Part shown: positions 1-9,147 of the stretch, piece by piece | Layout of the letters: each line of letters opens with the position of its first letter | How positions within the stretch are numbered: position 1 is the stretch's first letter | Assembly: GCF_030381805.1 (NCBI RefSeq) | Contig: NZ_JAUDRH010000016.1 | Span: 124,001-188,000 of the forward strand | Origin: Chlorogloeopsis sp. ULAP01 | GTDB taxonomy: Bacteria; Cyanobacteriota; Cyanobacteriia; Cyanobacteriales; Nostocaceae | Direction of reading: 5' to 3' | Length of the DNA: 64,000 nt | Program-made: the position numbers and the translations under genes | Notes under the pieces: model-generated | The model's input: only the letters and a program-made list of their open reading frames with translations | Told to the model about the DNA's origin: nothing | Database searches by the model: none

Positions 1-38
1 TGGAAATTGACAAACATTAGAGTATAGAGAAATACTTA

Positions 39-3000
39 ATGACTAATAGAATTGATGTCAACAAAAAAAATCGTAATTTCACACAAAATTCATTCACAGT
101 TCCATCAGAAACTGTAACTGTATTACAACCGAGAAGTTATTCTCCATATTCTCCTATTCGTAGTGTAATTCTATGGGTAAAGCAGGCGAGCTTACGTACT
201 AAAGCAACTGCTTTTGCTGTTGCTATCTCTACCCTACCAATATTAGGAATTGGAGCATTTACTTATTACTTAGTTAATCAATCTTTGACAAAAGAAATAA
301 GTAAGATAAAACAAGCTAGTGCTATTGATTTATCGCACAATATTCAACAGTTCATGCTAGCACGAACTGGAGAAGTTCAGTTATTTGCCAGTCAAACTTT
401 TCTTACTAACTCTAAGCAGAGAAATAATACAAATTTTCTAGATAAAGAAGCAAGGATAAACAATTGGAAAGAAATTTATCAGTTCTATGAAAGCATCGCA
501 ATTTTAAAACTAGATGGAGAAGTATATTTACAAACCCAAGGACAATCAATTCCTAATCAAAAAAATCAAGAATATTTTCAAGCAATCCTCAAAACCAGCC
601 AACCTTATATTAGTCAACCATTTACAACAAAAAATGCAGAACAGCCAAAAATACTGTTAGCTGTACCTGTGAAAGATAATGTCACAGATAAAACTATTTA
701 TATTCTTCAGGTTGTGATACCTGTGCAATCTTTAGCACAAACACTCAACAAACTGCCGGGAATTCGAGATGAATATCATCTCATAGATGAGACTGGAAAG
801 GTTTTTTTGGCAAAGAACAAGAGTGATGTTGGTAAAGATGCTCAAAAAGTAATTCCTAGTTGGGAGGAATTGCAAAATGCAAATCAGATATTAACACGCA
901 TATTACCTGATAAAAAAGGCCATGCTGAAGACTTAACAACCTACGTTCCCTGGCAAACAACAGAAGGTTTACCAGACTTAAATTGGAGCTTAGTTTTAAG
1001 TACAGATAAAGCCATTGCTTTGGCAACTCAAAGACAAATATTGCTGATATTAACAATTGGCATCATCGTTACAGCTGTACTGGTAGGTGCGATCGCTGCG
1101 ATTTTAGCTACCCGTCTTACCCTACCGATTCAAAATGCAACGATGGTAGTAAAAAAACTGGCTAGAGGTAACTTTGATACTCGAATTACCGTTCGTGGTG
1201 AAGATGAGTTTGCGACTTTGGGAGCCAGTATTAACCGCATGGCAGATCAACTGCAAGACTTGTTAAACAAGCAAAAAGCAGAAGCTGAACGCTTAAAGTT
1301 GTTCACAAACATCTCTGCCACAATTCGTCAGTCACTCAATTGCGAAGATTTATTTAACATAACAGTTACAGAAGCTCGACAAGCACTAGGAGCGCATCGA
1401 GTTGTTGTCTATCACTTTAATGCTCACGGGCGCGGGCAAGTGGTAGCTGAGTCTGTTGCTCCAAGTTTGCCTGTGACTTTGGGAGACACGATTGAAGATG
1501 GCTCAATTGCCAGGCAGCTAATGGAAGCATACTCAATCGGTGGGGTGTTAGTTGCCAATAATATTTTTGAGATGGATTTTGCCCCTGAGTATCTCAAATT
1601 AATGGAACAATTGGAAGTCAAAGCGATTTTGGCAACACCAATTCTCAAAGATAATCAAATCTTTGGTTTCCTGATGGCTCATTACTGCTGGGCGCCTCAT
1701 GTTTGGCAACCCTTTGAAATTAATTTCTTAAGGCAGTTAGCAGTGCAAGTTGGGCTTGCTTTAGAAAGAGTGAGTTTACTAGAGGTGAGCCAGGCATTGA
1801 AAGACTTTGCCATTTACTTATCTGGAAATCTCAACAGCCAAGAAATCTACAGTTTAGCAGTTCAAGGAATCCGTAAAGCTTTAAAGGTGGATCGAGTTGT
1901 CATTTGTCAATTTGACGAGAAGTGGCAAGGCAATATTTTAGCCGAATCCGCAGTAGAGGGTTTACCTTGTGCTTTAGAAACAAAATTATCTGGTTTACAA
2001 GATTATGCAGACAAGTATCGGCAAGGTGATGTGCTGGTAACCAATAACATTTACCAAGCAGGTTTTGCTGAGTCTTACATCAAACAACTCGAATCATTGG
2101 CAGTCAAAGCTCATCTAGAAGCACCTATTTTATCTGGAGGTAACGTGCTGGGATTGTTGATTGCCCATCAGTGTACAAGAACCCGCGTATGGCAGCAGGC
2201 AGAAATTGATTTATTTGAGCAATTCACAAGACTTGTAGGATTAGCTTTAGAGCGAGCTAATCTTTTGGAGCAAAGCGAAAAAGCTTCCCTGCTCCAACGT
2301 CAGCAAACAGAACAATTACAACAGCAGCTGCTCAAACTAATAGATAATCTTGCTGGAGCTAAAAAAGGCGATCTGACAGTACGTGTGGAAGTTACAAAAG
2401 GAGAAGTAGGCGCGATCGCTGACTTTTGTAACTCAATGGTGGAAAACTTGCAAGATGTTGCAATTCAAGTCAAAGCAGCTGCAAACCAATTGAATGGCAC
2501 AGTTGCAGAAAACTCTGGTGCGATCGCTCAATTAGCAATTGACGCATTTAAGCAGCAACAAGAAATCAGCCGTACCCTTGATGCTGTCGATCAAATTAGA
2601 CTTTCAATGAAAGGCGTAGCCAAAAATGCCAGACTTGCCACAGCAGTAGCTCGTGCTGCCTCTCCCACCGCAGAAATCGGCGACACGGCAATGGATCTGA
2701 CAGTAGAAAATATCTTAAGTTTGCGAGAGGCAATGGGAGAAACAGCAAAAAAACTTAAGCGTCTTGGAGAATACTCGCAAAATATTTCTCGCTTGACTTC
2801 CTCCATTCACAAAATTGCCCTACAAACTAATTTATTAGCCATTAACGCTGGTATTGAGGCGGCTCGTGTTGGTGGAGATAATCAAGGTTTTGCCTCCTTT
2901 TCTGAAGAAGTTGCTGCACTCGCAGTCGAAAGTGCCGGAGTAACTGGTGAAATAGAAGGAATGGTTGCCAATATCCAACTAGAAGTTATCGAAGTAGTTA

Positions 3001-3302
3001 AGGTGATGGAATTGGGAAGCGCCCAAGTAATGGAAGTAACTCGTCTAGTGGAAGATAGCAAACATAGTTTAAATCAAATGCTAGATGTCTGTCGCCAAAT
3101 TGATGATTTAGTGCAATCAATTTCTACCGCTACCGGATTGCAAGTGCATAATACCAAAGAAGTTATCGATTTTATCAAAGAAATTGCCAAAGTATCGGAA
3201 TTTACTAGCAGTTCCTCTCGCAAAATTTATGCATCCTTGCAAAAAACAGTAGAAATTTACCAGCAATTACAAGCAACAGTTAGAAACTTCAAACTTAGTT
3301 AA
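39..3302 (+). CDS. Methyl-accepting chemotaxis protein with two GAF domains (PixJ/TaxD1-like architecture)
   Basis: Membrane receptor expected to signal to a CheA-type partner. Visible order: short cytoplasmic N-terminus, TM1 at about residues 55-78, a periplasmic sensor region (about 80-333, CACHE-like), TM2 at 334-360, HAMP (360-412), GAF1 (about 430-578), GAF2 (about 590-740), a second HAMP-like helix pair (762-815, with KKGDLTVRV) and a C-terminal MCP signalling coil. The MCP hairpin tip (about 928-952) reads QTNLLAINAGIEAAR and then diverges, VGGDNQGFASFSEEV, from the usual AGExGRGFAVVAxEV. The GAFs resemble phytochrome/cyanobacteriochrome GAFs, but the Cys-His that binds bilin is replaced (EY near residue 515, SY near 676), so covalent bilin binding is unlikely. 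The next gene, a CheA-like protein, is the obvious partner. ATG start; the upstream edge of the window hides the promoter. Confidence 0.9.
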   Translation: MTNRIDVNKKNRNFTQNSFTVPSETVTVLQPRSYSPYSPIRSVILWVKQASLRTKATAFAVAISTLPILGIGAFTYYLVNQSLTKEISKIKQASAIDLSHNIQQFMLARTGEVQLFASQTFLTNSKQRNNTNFLDKEARINNWKEIYQFYESIAILKLDGEVYLQTQGQSIPNQKNQEYFQAILKTSQPYISQPFTTKNAEQPKILLAVPVKDNVTDKTIYILQVVIPVQSLAQTLNKLPGIRDEYHLIDETGKVFLAKNKSDVGKDAQKVIPSWEELQNANQILTRILPDKKGHAEDLTTYVPWQTTEGLPDLNWSLVLSTDKAIALATQRQILLILTIGIIVTAVLVGAIAAILATRLTLPIQNATMVVKKLARGNFDTRITVRGEDEFATLGASINRMADQLQDLLNKQKAEAERLKLFTNISATIRQSLNCEDLFNITVTEARQALGAHRVVVYHFNAHGRGQVVAESVAPSLPVTLGDTIEDGSIARQLMEAYSIGGVLVANNIFEMDFAPEYLKLMEQLEVKAILATPILKDNQIFGFLMAHYCWAPHVWQPFEINFLRQLAVQVGLALERVSLLEVSQALKDFAIYLSGNLNSQEIYSLAVQGIRKALKVDRVVICQFDEKWQGNILAESAVEGLPCALETKLSGLQDYADKYRQGDVLVTNNIYQAGFAESYIKQLESLAVKAHLEAPILSGGNVLGLLIAHQCTRTRVWQQAEIDLFEQFTRLVGLALERANLLEQSEKASLLQRQQTEQLQQQLLKLIDNLAGAKKGDLTVRVEVTKGEVGAIADFCNSMVENLQDVAIQVKAAANQLNGTVAENSGAIAQLAIDAFKQQQEISRTLDAVDQIRLSMKGVAKNARLATAVARAASPTAEIGDTAMDLTVENILSLREAMGETAKKLKRLGEYSQNISRLTSSIHKIALQTNLLAINAGIEAARVGGDNQGFASFSEEVAALAVESAGVTGEIEGMVANIQLEVIEVVKVMELGSAQVMEVTRLVEDSKHSLNQMLDVCRQIDDLVQSISTATGLQVHNTKEVIDFIKEIAKVSEFTSSSSRKIYASLQKTVEIYQQLQATVRNFKLS

Positions 3303-3440
3303 TCTAATTGTTGTTTAATACAAAAAATTCTTTGATTTTACTCATCTATAAGTGACAGATAATTTCTCATCACCATGCTCTGCATAGTAATGAAAACTTA
3401 AGGCTCTGTCTTCTTTTCATAAGATAGATACTCAATCAAT

Positions 3441-3468
3441 TCTTTCCTTGCCTGGAGGCAGGGAAAGA
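3441..3468 (+). terminator. Hairpin downstream of the MCP gene
   Basis: A near-perfect 13-bp stem (TCTTTCCTTGCCT pairing with AGGCAGGGAAAGA, one wobble) closes on a 2-nt GG turn 140 bp after the MCP stop. There is no strong U-run behind it, so it may be only a transcript-end stabiliser. Confidence 0.45.
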
Positions 3469-3505
3469 GAAAAAATTGTTCAAATTTACATTGTGAATAT
3501 AAATG

Positions 3506-3552
3506 CACACAGATGAAATCGGAAAAATCATCCGTGTGTTTTTTATTTTTTA
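3506..3552 (+). terminator. Intrinsic terminator between the MCP and CheA-like genes
   Basis: CACACAGATG (3506-3515) pairs with CATCCGTGTG (3529-3538) with one G-U, followed at once by a T-rich tract. This is the best-formed rho-independent terminator in this part of the window. It implies the downstream CheA-like gene has its own promoter within the AT-rich stretch 3553-3727, where no convincing -35/-10 pair stands out. Confidence 0.75.
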
Positions 3553-3727
3553 TTTAATGTAATTACTCTCAAATAAAGAAATATGAATAATATAAATAAT
3601 CTCTTTTTGAAATAGAAGTTACAAAATTTTCTATAATTCATAATCTATAATTTAATAATTTATTATCGGCAATTGCCTGCCAAAAAAACCATTGTATCTC
3701 ATCAATTTGGTACAAAAAAATCAACTT

Positions 3728-5515
3728 ATGTTAAAAGACAGGGAACTCGAAACCCAGATGCAATTTCTGGATGCAGCTAATCATAGTTTGCATACCCTGG
3801 AGACTGTTTTATTAGAAATACAACCTAACTATCAACTTTCTATACCAAAAATCGATACAGCACTCCAAGCGACTCATTCTATTAAATGTGGTGCTGGAAT
3901 GATGGGATTGAGTATTTTGGGAAATTTTGCCCAACATTTGGAAGATTCATTGCAAGTTTTAAAAGTACAATCTAATTCTCTAAAAATTGATACAGATTTA
4001 CACAGTTTACTTGCATCAGTAGTTGATTGGCTGCGTCAAATAGTGGAATCAATTTCAATTGGCTGTATGATGGATGAGCAATGGTTAGCAACATTTTGTT
4101 ATCCACTCTTTGAGGAGTTACAAAAGCATATATCCTTTCACAATGTTGATAAAAACATAAGTATTTTGTCTCCCACAGAGGGAATGCAAGACATGATAAA
4201 CTTTCTGTTTAGAACAGAAGTAGAGGAAGACTTGCAACGTCTAGAATCTTTATTCGCTAGTGGCAAAAAATCTGCTTTAAAATCAGAAGGCATGATGATA
4301 GCCACTGAATTAGCTAGTTTAGGAGAAATACTTCAGTTAAACACATTTGTCCAGCTTTGTCAGTCGATTCTGCAACACTTAGAAAACATTGATTCTGATG
4401 AAAATGTCGTAGAAATTACTCAACTTGCATTATCAGCATGGCGGCGATCGCAAGCATTAATTCTGTCAAATCAGCTTGATAGTATACCTACGAGTATTAT
4501 TTCATTGGAATCAGAAGTTACTAATCAAAAAAAATCAAATTTAATTCCAAGATTGCCAGATACTAAGGCAATAAATTTAGAAAGATCCCAGGAATTATTA
4601 ATATCTAGTAATCGGAATGAAAATCAAGAAACAATAACGAAAACTCTTGCCAAAAGAGTAGAAAATGTTGATGATTTAATGAAGGAACTTAGTATCCAGC
4701 ATGATAGTCTTGAAATGCAAATTGATAAATTAAACAAACTCATTCGTAATCTCAGCCTCCGGGTAAAAAAGCTAGAGATAGATAATAACGAGTTGCGCCT
4801 GACGTATGATAAGTTTGCAACTAAAATATCTACTTTGACTCAAATACAATTCCAAAATGGAAATTGCCAGCATATTAATAAACAGAATACATCAATAGAT
4901 AATTGTCCAGAATTAGAAATTACATCTCAGACAGTAATAGAAACAATTGCAAAAATTCAAGAAATCGCAAACGAGATTGAACTTAGCCTTGCAGATACAA
5001 ATCAAGTCAGTCGTTTATTGAATAAAACGGCTCAGGATCTGCAACAGTCTATCACACAAACTCCTATTGACCTTTCATTAGAGCGGGTACTTCTCGTCGA
5101 AAGCGATCGCATGCTTTTAGGATTTTCCATAGATACAGTTGAAGAAATATGCTCGCTCAATCCAGAACAAGTTTCGTTGGTAAGAGGTAGCGAAGTTTTC
5201 AACTGGCACAATTCGACATTACAACTAATTCGTCTAGAGAATTACTTACAATTTAATTACCTCTATCCACTCACATCAGCTTTAGAAACTCCACCCCAAA
5301 TCGAGACTGCTGGTATATTAATTGTCAAAGCAGGCGATCGCTCATTAGCTGTGCAAATAGATCGCTGTTGGGGTGAAAGAAAAGTTTCTATTCATCAAGT
5401 TGAAGGTAATATACCTTATTACAGGAACTATACTATTTTGGATGATGGTCGGATAGTGCCACTGTTGAGCGTTGGTGAGCTACTGCAAATGAGCGAGGAT
5501 TACTGCAAACTTTAG
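3728..5515 (+). CDS. CheA-like protein lacking the HATPase kinase domain (HPt, dimerisation helices, CheW-like)
   Basis: Chemotaxis-type signalling protein of 595 residues. The HPt (P1) domain carries the phospho-accepting histidine in ATHSIKCGAGMMG (about residue 50). Around residues 325-440 there is a coiled coil and a CheA-type dimerisation (P3) segment, with QEIANEIELSLADTN and LLNKTAQDLQQSITQT. The sequence then goes straight to a CheW/P5 regulatory domain (about 447-595, RVLLVESDRMLLGFS onwards). The P4 ATPase (N, G1, F and G2 boxes) expected between P3 and P5 is absent, and so is the C-terminal receiver of PixL-type cyanobacterial CheAs. It cannot autophosphorylate by itself; it may be phosphorylated in trans or act as a scaffold. 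The reading frame is open to a TTG 12 codons upstream; the ATG was preferred. The stop overlaps the convergent cobA stop by 4 bp. Confidence 0.85.
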   Translation: MLKDRELETQMQFLDAANHSLHTLETVLLEIQPNYQLSIPKIDTALQATHSIKCGAGMMGLSILGNFAQHLEDSLQVLKVQSNSLKIDTDLHSLLASVVDWLRQIVESISIGCMMDEQWLATFCYPLFEELQKHISFHNVDKNISILSPTEGMQDMINFLFRTEVEEDLQRLESLFASGKKSALKSEGMMIATELASLGEILQLNTFVQLCQSILQHLENIDSDENVVEITQLALSAWRRSQALILSNQLDSIPTSIISLESEVTNQKKSNLIPRLPDTKAINLERSQELLISSNRNENQETITKTLAKRVENVDDLMKELSIQHDSLEMQIDKLNKLIRNLSLRVKKLEIDNNELRLTYDKFATKISTLTQIQFQNGNCQHINKQNTSIDNCPELEITSQTVIETIAKIQEIANEIELSLADTNQVSRLLNKTAQDLQQSITQTPIDLSLERVLLVESDRMLLGFSIDTVEEICSLNPEQVSLVRGSEVFNWHNSTLQLIRLENYLQFNYLYPLTSALETPPQIETAGILIVKAGDRSLAVQIDRCWGERKVSIHQVEGNIPYYRNYTILDDGRIVPLLSVGELLQMSEDYCKL

Positions 5516-6303
5516 CTCGACAACGGGCGACAAGCAGAAAGGATCTCGTGCATATTAACCACCGCACCAATCACCACGATCGCTGGCGCACCAAATCCAG
5601 CCTTCTCAACTTTCTCCACAATCGTCCCCAACTTACCAATTAATTCTTCTTGCTCTGCTCGCGTACCCCAACGCACCAAAGCAATTGGAGTTTCGTTACT
5701 CAACCCTGCTATCGTTAGCTGTTCCACAATGTAAGCTAAATTGTGAATTCCCATATAAATCACAATTGTTTCCGAACCGTGAGCGATCGCCTGCCAATTG
5801 ACTGACGGTTTATACTTACCTACTGCTTCGTGTCCAGTTACAAAAGTTACTGAAGAGCTATATAACCGATGCGTTAAAGGAATACCAGCATAGGCTGGAG
5901 CAGCAATGCCCGATGTGATACCTGGCACTACTTCTACTGCTACTCCAGCATTCAATAATTCTTCCATCTCCTCGCCGCCACGACCAAAAACAAACGGATC
6001 GCCTCCCTTCAAGCGCACTACAATCGCATATTCTTGCGCTTTTTCAATTAGCAACTGCGTCGTTTCCTCTTGAATCAAGGAATGACGCCCCCGTCGCTTC
6101 CCAGCATCAATCTTCTGCGCCACGGGATTAATCATCGCCAGAACTGCCGGACTTACCAAAGCATCATAAATGACAACATCCGCACATTCTAACAATCCCT
6201 TACCCTTAAGTGTCATCAATCCTGGATCTCCAGGCCCAGCACCAACCAAATAAACCTTTCCCAAACAAGTCCTCCCCTCTTTCTTTGTGCCGTTGCGGTT
6301 CAT
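5512..6303 (-). CDS. cobA: Uroporphyrinogen-III C-methyltransferase
   Basis: SAM-dependent methylase converting uroporphyrinogen III to precorrin-2 (C2 and C7 methylation), first step to siroheme and cobalamin, in the cytoplasm. 263 residues, the normal length for a stand-alone SUMT (no fused uroporphyrinogen synthase or CysG oxidase/chelatase). Visible family motifs are VYLVGAGPGDPGLMTLKG near the N-terminus and VVRLKGGDPFVFGRGGEE in the middle. The reading frame extends six codons further upstream, but the ATG at 6303 overlaps the upstream sirB stop as TAATG, the usual arrangement for coupled translation, so that start is used. With sirB it forms a two-gene siroheme operon that serves nitrite and sulfite reductases. 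Confidence 0.93.
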   Translation of the reverse strand: MNRNGTKKEGRTCLGKVYLVGAGPGDPGLMTLKGKGLLECADVVIYDALVSPAVLAMINPVAQKIDAGKRRGRHSLIQEETTQLLIEKAQEYAIVVRLKGGDPFVFGRGGEEMEELLNAGVAVEVVPGITSGIAAPAYAGIPLTHRLYSSSVTFVTGHEAVGKYKPSVNWQAIAHGSETIVIYMGIHNLAYIVEQLTIAGLSNETPIALVRWGTRAEQEELIGKLGTIVEKVEKAGFGAPAIVVIGAVVNMHEILSACRPLSS

Positions 6304-7067
6304 TACTTCAACAAATCCCAAACTAAATCAGCCAATTCTGCACTTGCTCCCAAAGGCTCCGCCAGTTGAAAAGTTACCTTAGGAAAATGTAATTGTAACT
6401 TTTTTGTTGCTTGAGCGATCGCATCAGTTATGCCACCAGCGAATAAGAAGTATGGCAGAATTGCAATTTGTTTGTATCCAGCAGCAATTAACTGTTGGAC
6501 TTGCAACTCTAAACTAGGAGCCACAGCCCAATAAGCAGTCACTGCACCTAATTTTTTGGCGATCGCTTCCACTGGTTGTTGCGAACCCCAGCGACGGCTA
6601 CCGTGGGCTAAAACAATCCTGGCGCTTGCTGTTGTTGCTGCAAACTGTTTTACCCACAACCGCTCTAAACCTGAGTGGCTACCTAAATATGGTTGTAATT
6701 CTATGAGGATATCTTGACCAAGAGATTGCTGTGCCAGAGCAACTTCACGAGGAATGTCTTCCATTACGTGTACTCCCGGCATCAGAAATAAAGGTACGAT
6801 TTTGAGGCAAGTTGGTTGTAAAGCAGACAGACTAATAGTATTTATAGCAAAGTCAATAATTTGTTGATGTAAAGGTTTTGGATTTAGTTCTAAGTTTGCT
6901 GTACCGACTAAAGTTTCACACACCGAGACAGAGGTAATATGACTACCAGCAACCCTAGCTAAGTTATCTTGCGCTTTGTTGGATACTAGTCTTGCCAACT
7001 GTTGCATAGCAATTTCCGGTCGTGGATCTCGACTTCCGTGGGATACTAGTAGATACGCAGATGACAT
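6303..7067 (-). CDS. sirB: Sirohydrochlorin chelatase, long CbiX/SirB type
   Basis: Inserts Fe2+ into sirohydrochlorin to give siroheme. 254 residues with two tandem CbiX-type halves: the first has VSHGSRDPRPE and GVHVMEDIPRE, the second VLAHGSRRWGS and FLFAGGITD. The two-lobed form built of CbiX repeats is the type expected in cyanobacteria. The ATG at 7067 is taken because the frame upstream opens only with a TTG two codons earlier. It is translationally coupled (TAATG) to cobA. No dehydrogenase for precorrin-2 oxidation lies in the window. Cobaltochelatase activity (CbiX proper) cannot be excluded from sequence, but the pairing with a SUMT favours siroheme. Confidence 0.88.
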   Translation of the reverse strand: MSSAYLLVSHGSRDPRPEIAMQQLARLVSNKAQDNLARVAGSHITSVSVCETLVGTANLELNPKPLHQQIIDFAINTISLSALQPTCLKIVPLFLMPGVHVMEDIPREVALAQQSLGQDILIELQPYLGSHSGLERLWVKQFAATTASARIVLAHGSRRWGSQQPVEAIAKKLGAVTAYWAVAPSLELQVQQLIAAGYKQIAILPYFLFAGGITDAIAQATKKLQLHFPKVTFQLAEPLGASAELADLVWDLLK

Positions 7068-7121
7068 TAGCAAAAGTACAACTTTAAATTTTTACTGGGA
7101 ATATATTAGCAAATCCAAACA

Positions 7122-7154
7122 AGCTCCCCGACTTTTGTGAGAAGTCGGGGAGCT
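7122..7154 (-). terminator. Perfect 13-bp hairpin after the manganese catalase gene
   Basis: AGCTCCCCGACTT (7122-7134) and AAGTCGGGGAGCT (7142-7154) are exact inverted repeats around a 7-nt loop. It lies 14 bp after the catalase stop and just upstream of sirB. On the minus strand the following bases are only moderately U-rich (GTTTGGATTTG), so it may be a dispersed cyanobacterial palindrome serving as a transcript end. Confidence 0.6.
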
Positions 7155-7168
7155 GTATCATACATTAA

Positions 7169-7858
7169 TTAGGACTGTTTTTCCGCCATAGGATCGGCAA
7201 TATAACGGAAAGTTGGTTCAGAATTCCAAGGGCCTCGTTCGTCCTTACCATTTGTAGACAGGTTATAGTAAATATCTACAGTGCTATCAGGTTGGATGTT
7301 ACCGAAGAAAGGATCGGTTAGTTTACCTAAAGAATCCAGCGCCTTCATAAACATCTGGGTGTGGGATATTTCTCGTGTCAATAAATGAACGAGAGTATTT
7401 TTAGTACCTTCATCAGGCGCTAACTTAATTAATTCTTCGTAAGTTTGACGCGCACCTGCCTCAGCACCAATATTAGCTCGCAAATCGCGCACTACATCAC
7501 CACCCTCATTCACGTAATTAGCAGACCAAGCATTACCTTGACTATCTAATAGGTGTGGCCCCATACCGCGCACTGCAAATAAAGTGCTCTTATAAGCATC
7601 AGTTTGATCAACATTTTTGGTGTGTGCTTCAATCAGCTTACCCACCATTTCTAAATGACCAAACTCTTCTATGGCAATATCTTGTAACATATCCCGAATA
7701 CCGGGATTTTCGCAGTGGAAGGACTGAGTCCAGTATTGCAAAGCTGCTGTTAGTTCACCTGTAGCACCACCAAATTGCTCTAAAAGTAGTTGAGCAAAAC
7801 GTGGATTTGCTTCTTTAACGTTAACAACATGAATTGGTTCTTTTTTATGAAAGAACAT
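7169..7858 (-). CDS. Manganese catalase family protein
   Basis: Di-manganese catalase, 2 H2O2 to 2 H2O + O2, cytoplasmic. 229 residues, a short family member. The four-helix bundle carries the expected carboxylate and histidine ligands: GGATGELTAALQYW (first Glu), IAIEEFGHLEMV (Glu and His), NIGAEAGARQTYEE (Glu) and LVHLLTREISHTQMF (Glu and His). The tail ends with PFFGNIQPDSTVD and a short acidic and polar end. AGAGGAAA lies about 7 bases before the ATG. It is monocistronic, with its own 3' hairpin and a 460-bp upstream spacer. Bacterial homologues are often dehydration or oxidative-stress proteins; no regulator is adjacent, so that is only a guess here. Confidence 0.92.
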   Translation of the reverse strand: MFFHKKEPIHVVNVKEANPRFAQLLLEQFGGATGELTAALQYWTQSFHCENPGIRDMLQDIAIEEFGHLEMVGKLIEAHTKNVDQTDAYKSTLFAVRGMGPHLLDSQGNAWSANYVNEGGDVVRDLRANIGAEAGARQTYEELIKLAPDEGTKNTLVHLLTREISHTQMFMKALDSLGKLTDPFFGNIQPDSTVDIYYNLSTNGKDERGPWNSEPTFRYIADPMAEKQS

Positions 7859-8321
7859 CAGTCGGTTTCCTCTCTATTAAGTAGTAAATTTTATCTTCAT
7901 GCAAATAATTAAATTTAAATAATTACTCGCAAGAATTTAAAAGCTAACTCCATTAAAAATTCTAGACATCCGACTAAATATTAACCTTCCCCAAAAGAAA
8001 GACTTAGTGTTTGATAATTTCTAACTAAAGCTCTATTTTTGTTTTCGCAGATTCTAATTAAAATTAAGATCTTATACCGCTACCACACCTCAAAACCTCC
8101 TGCTGCCAGAGGCTGAAGGAGGCAATTAGGGACTTTGAATAATCATTAATTCACCAAAACTACTGTCAATGCTGGTTTCTTCATGGCTTTACGGATGTAA
8201 GCAGCTAATATTAATACAGTAGCTAATCAGCCGTTGGTATTATCTCTGATACTTGTACCTACCCCATTTTCCGCCAGAGACTAAATTCTCTGTTTCAGAG
8301 TCTAAGTATCTGATGTTGAGT
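7859..8321. other. Intergenic spacer upstream of the manganese catalase
   Basis: 463 bp between the start of the catalase gene and the end of the DUF4359 gene. AT-rich, with an imperfect inverted repeat near 8096-8123 (CCTCC to GGAGG) and another near 8275-8303 (CAGAG to CTCTG). No coding potential or RNA gene seen. It must hold the catalase promoter, but no convincing -35/-10 pair was found. Confidence 0.5.
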
Positions 8322-8738
8322 CTAAAGCTGTTCAGCTTTGTAAGTATAAAACTGATCAAAAGCTCCTAACGTCTCAAATTGATAACCAGGTGTAGAAGGC
8401 AATAGAGAATCTAGATTAACTCCAGGTGTCACAGAATTTAGACTTAAGTCTGTACGATAAATACTAAAAATTACAAAATCTTGACGAGCGGTATTTTCTG
8501 CAATTAGTTCTCGTATTTGTGGTCTAGCTGAATCTACTACTTTCTTACAATTAAATCGGATTAAATTTTCTAATATTTTTGGAGTTTTTTTGCAAACATT
8601 AGTCTTTAAATAATTTGTTAATCGTTGCTCGGCATACTCCTCATATTCAACTTGAGTGGGATTTGTCTGCGTCATTACGACACCCAGGACAATTAGTCCT
8701 ATCACTCCCACATATGCCATAATATTTGAGACTTTCAT
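8322..8738 (-). CDS. DUF4359 family small anchored protein
   Basis: 138 residues: one N-terminal hydrophobic segment (about 5-23, IMAYVGVIGLIVLGVVMTQ) acting as uncleaved anchor or signal, then a mixed alpha/beta soluble part with three cysteines (VCKKTP, RFNCKK) that could form a disulfide outside the membrane. The pattern and length match the cyanobacterial DUF4359 family, whose function is unknown. The gene stands alone; the divergent tRNA-His promoter lies about 70 bp upstream. Confidence 0.75.
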   Translation of the reverse strand: MKVSNIMAYVGVIGLIVLGVVMTQTNPTQVEYEEYAEQRLTNYLKTNVCKKTPKILENLIRFNCKKVVDSARPQIRELIAENTARQDFVIFSIYRTDLSLNSVTPGVNLDSLLPSTPGYQFETLGAFDQFYTYKAEQL

Positions 8739-8808
8739 TTTCTAGATAGTGATTTACTGTGGTCTTTAGACTTCAGATTACCTAAGTACGTTCCTTAGTG
8801 AAAAACAC

Positions 8809-8838
8809 TAGACCATTTTGCTGCAAAAGTGCTATCAT
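8809..8838 (+). promoter_or_regulatory. Candidate sigma-70-type promoter for tRNA-His
   Basis: TAGACC (8809-8814, 4 of 6 to TTGACA), an 18-bp spacer, and TATCAT (8833-8838, 5 of 6 to TATAAT), ending 20 bp before the mature tRNA 5' end. Placement is right for a tRNA gene; sequence support is modest. Confidence 0.4.
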
Positions 8839-8858
8839 AAGAAACGCAATAGAAAAAT

Positions 8859-8932
8859 GGCGAGCGTAGCCAAGTGGTTAAGGCAGAGGATTGTGGTTCC
8901 TCCACTCGTGGGTTCGAGTCCCATCGTTCGCC
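8859..8932 (+). tRNA. tRNA-His (anticodon GUG)
   Basis: A complete cloverleaf can be folded by eye: acceptor GCGAGCG with CGTTCGC (one G-U), a D-arm starting GCCAAGTGGTTAAGGC, anticodon stem GAGGA/TCCTC with GTG at 8893-8895, and T-arm GTGGG TTCGAGT CCCAT. The extra G at position -1 (8859) facing C73 (8932) is the identity element specific to histidine tRNAs. CCA is not encoded. Confidence 0.97.
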
Positions 8933-9147
8933 CTGATTTTAAATTTGATATCACACCCTCATCTGCTACACAGATGTACATTTTTAGTTGGTAGCAGTGT
9001 TATTCATATAATTACTACTAGCTTTGCATACACATAAAATCATTGTTGTACGGTAAATAGCAGTATTTCTTTGAAAAAAGCGATCGCCTTATGCCTAAAG
9101 ACTCGTAATTTCACAAATCTGCTCCAGTAAAGTCTCAATTGAGCTAT

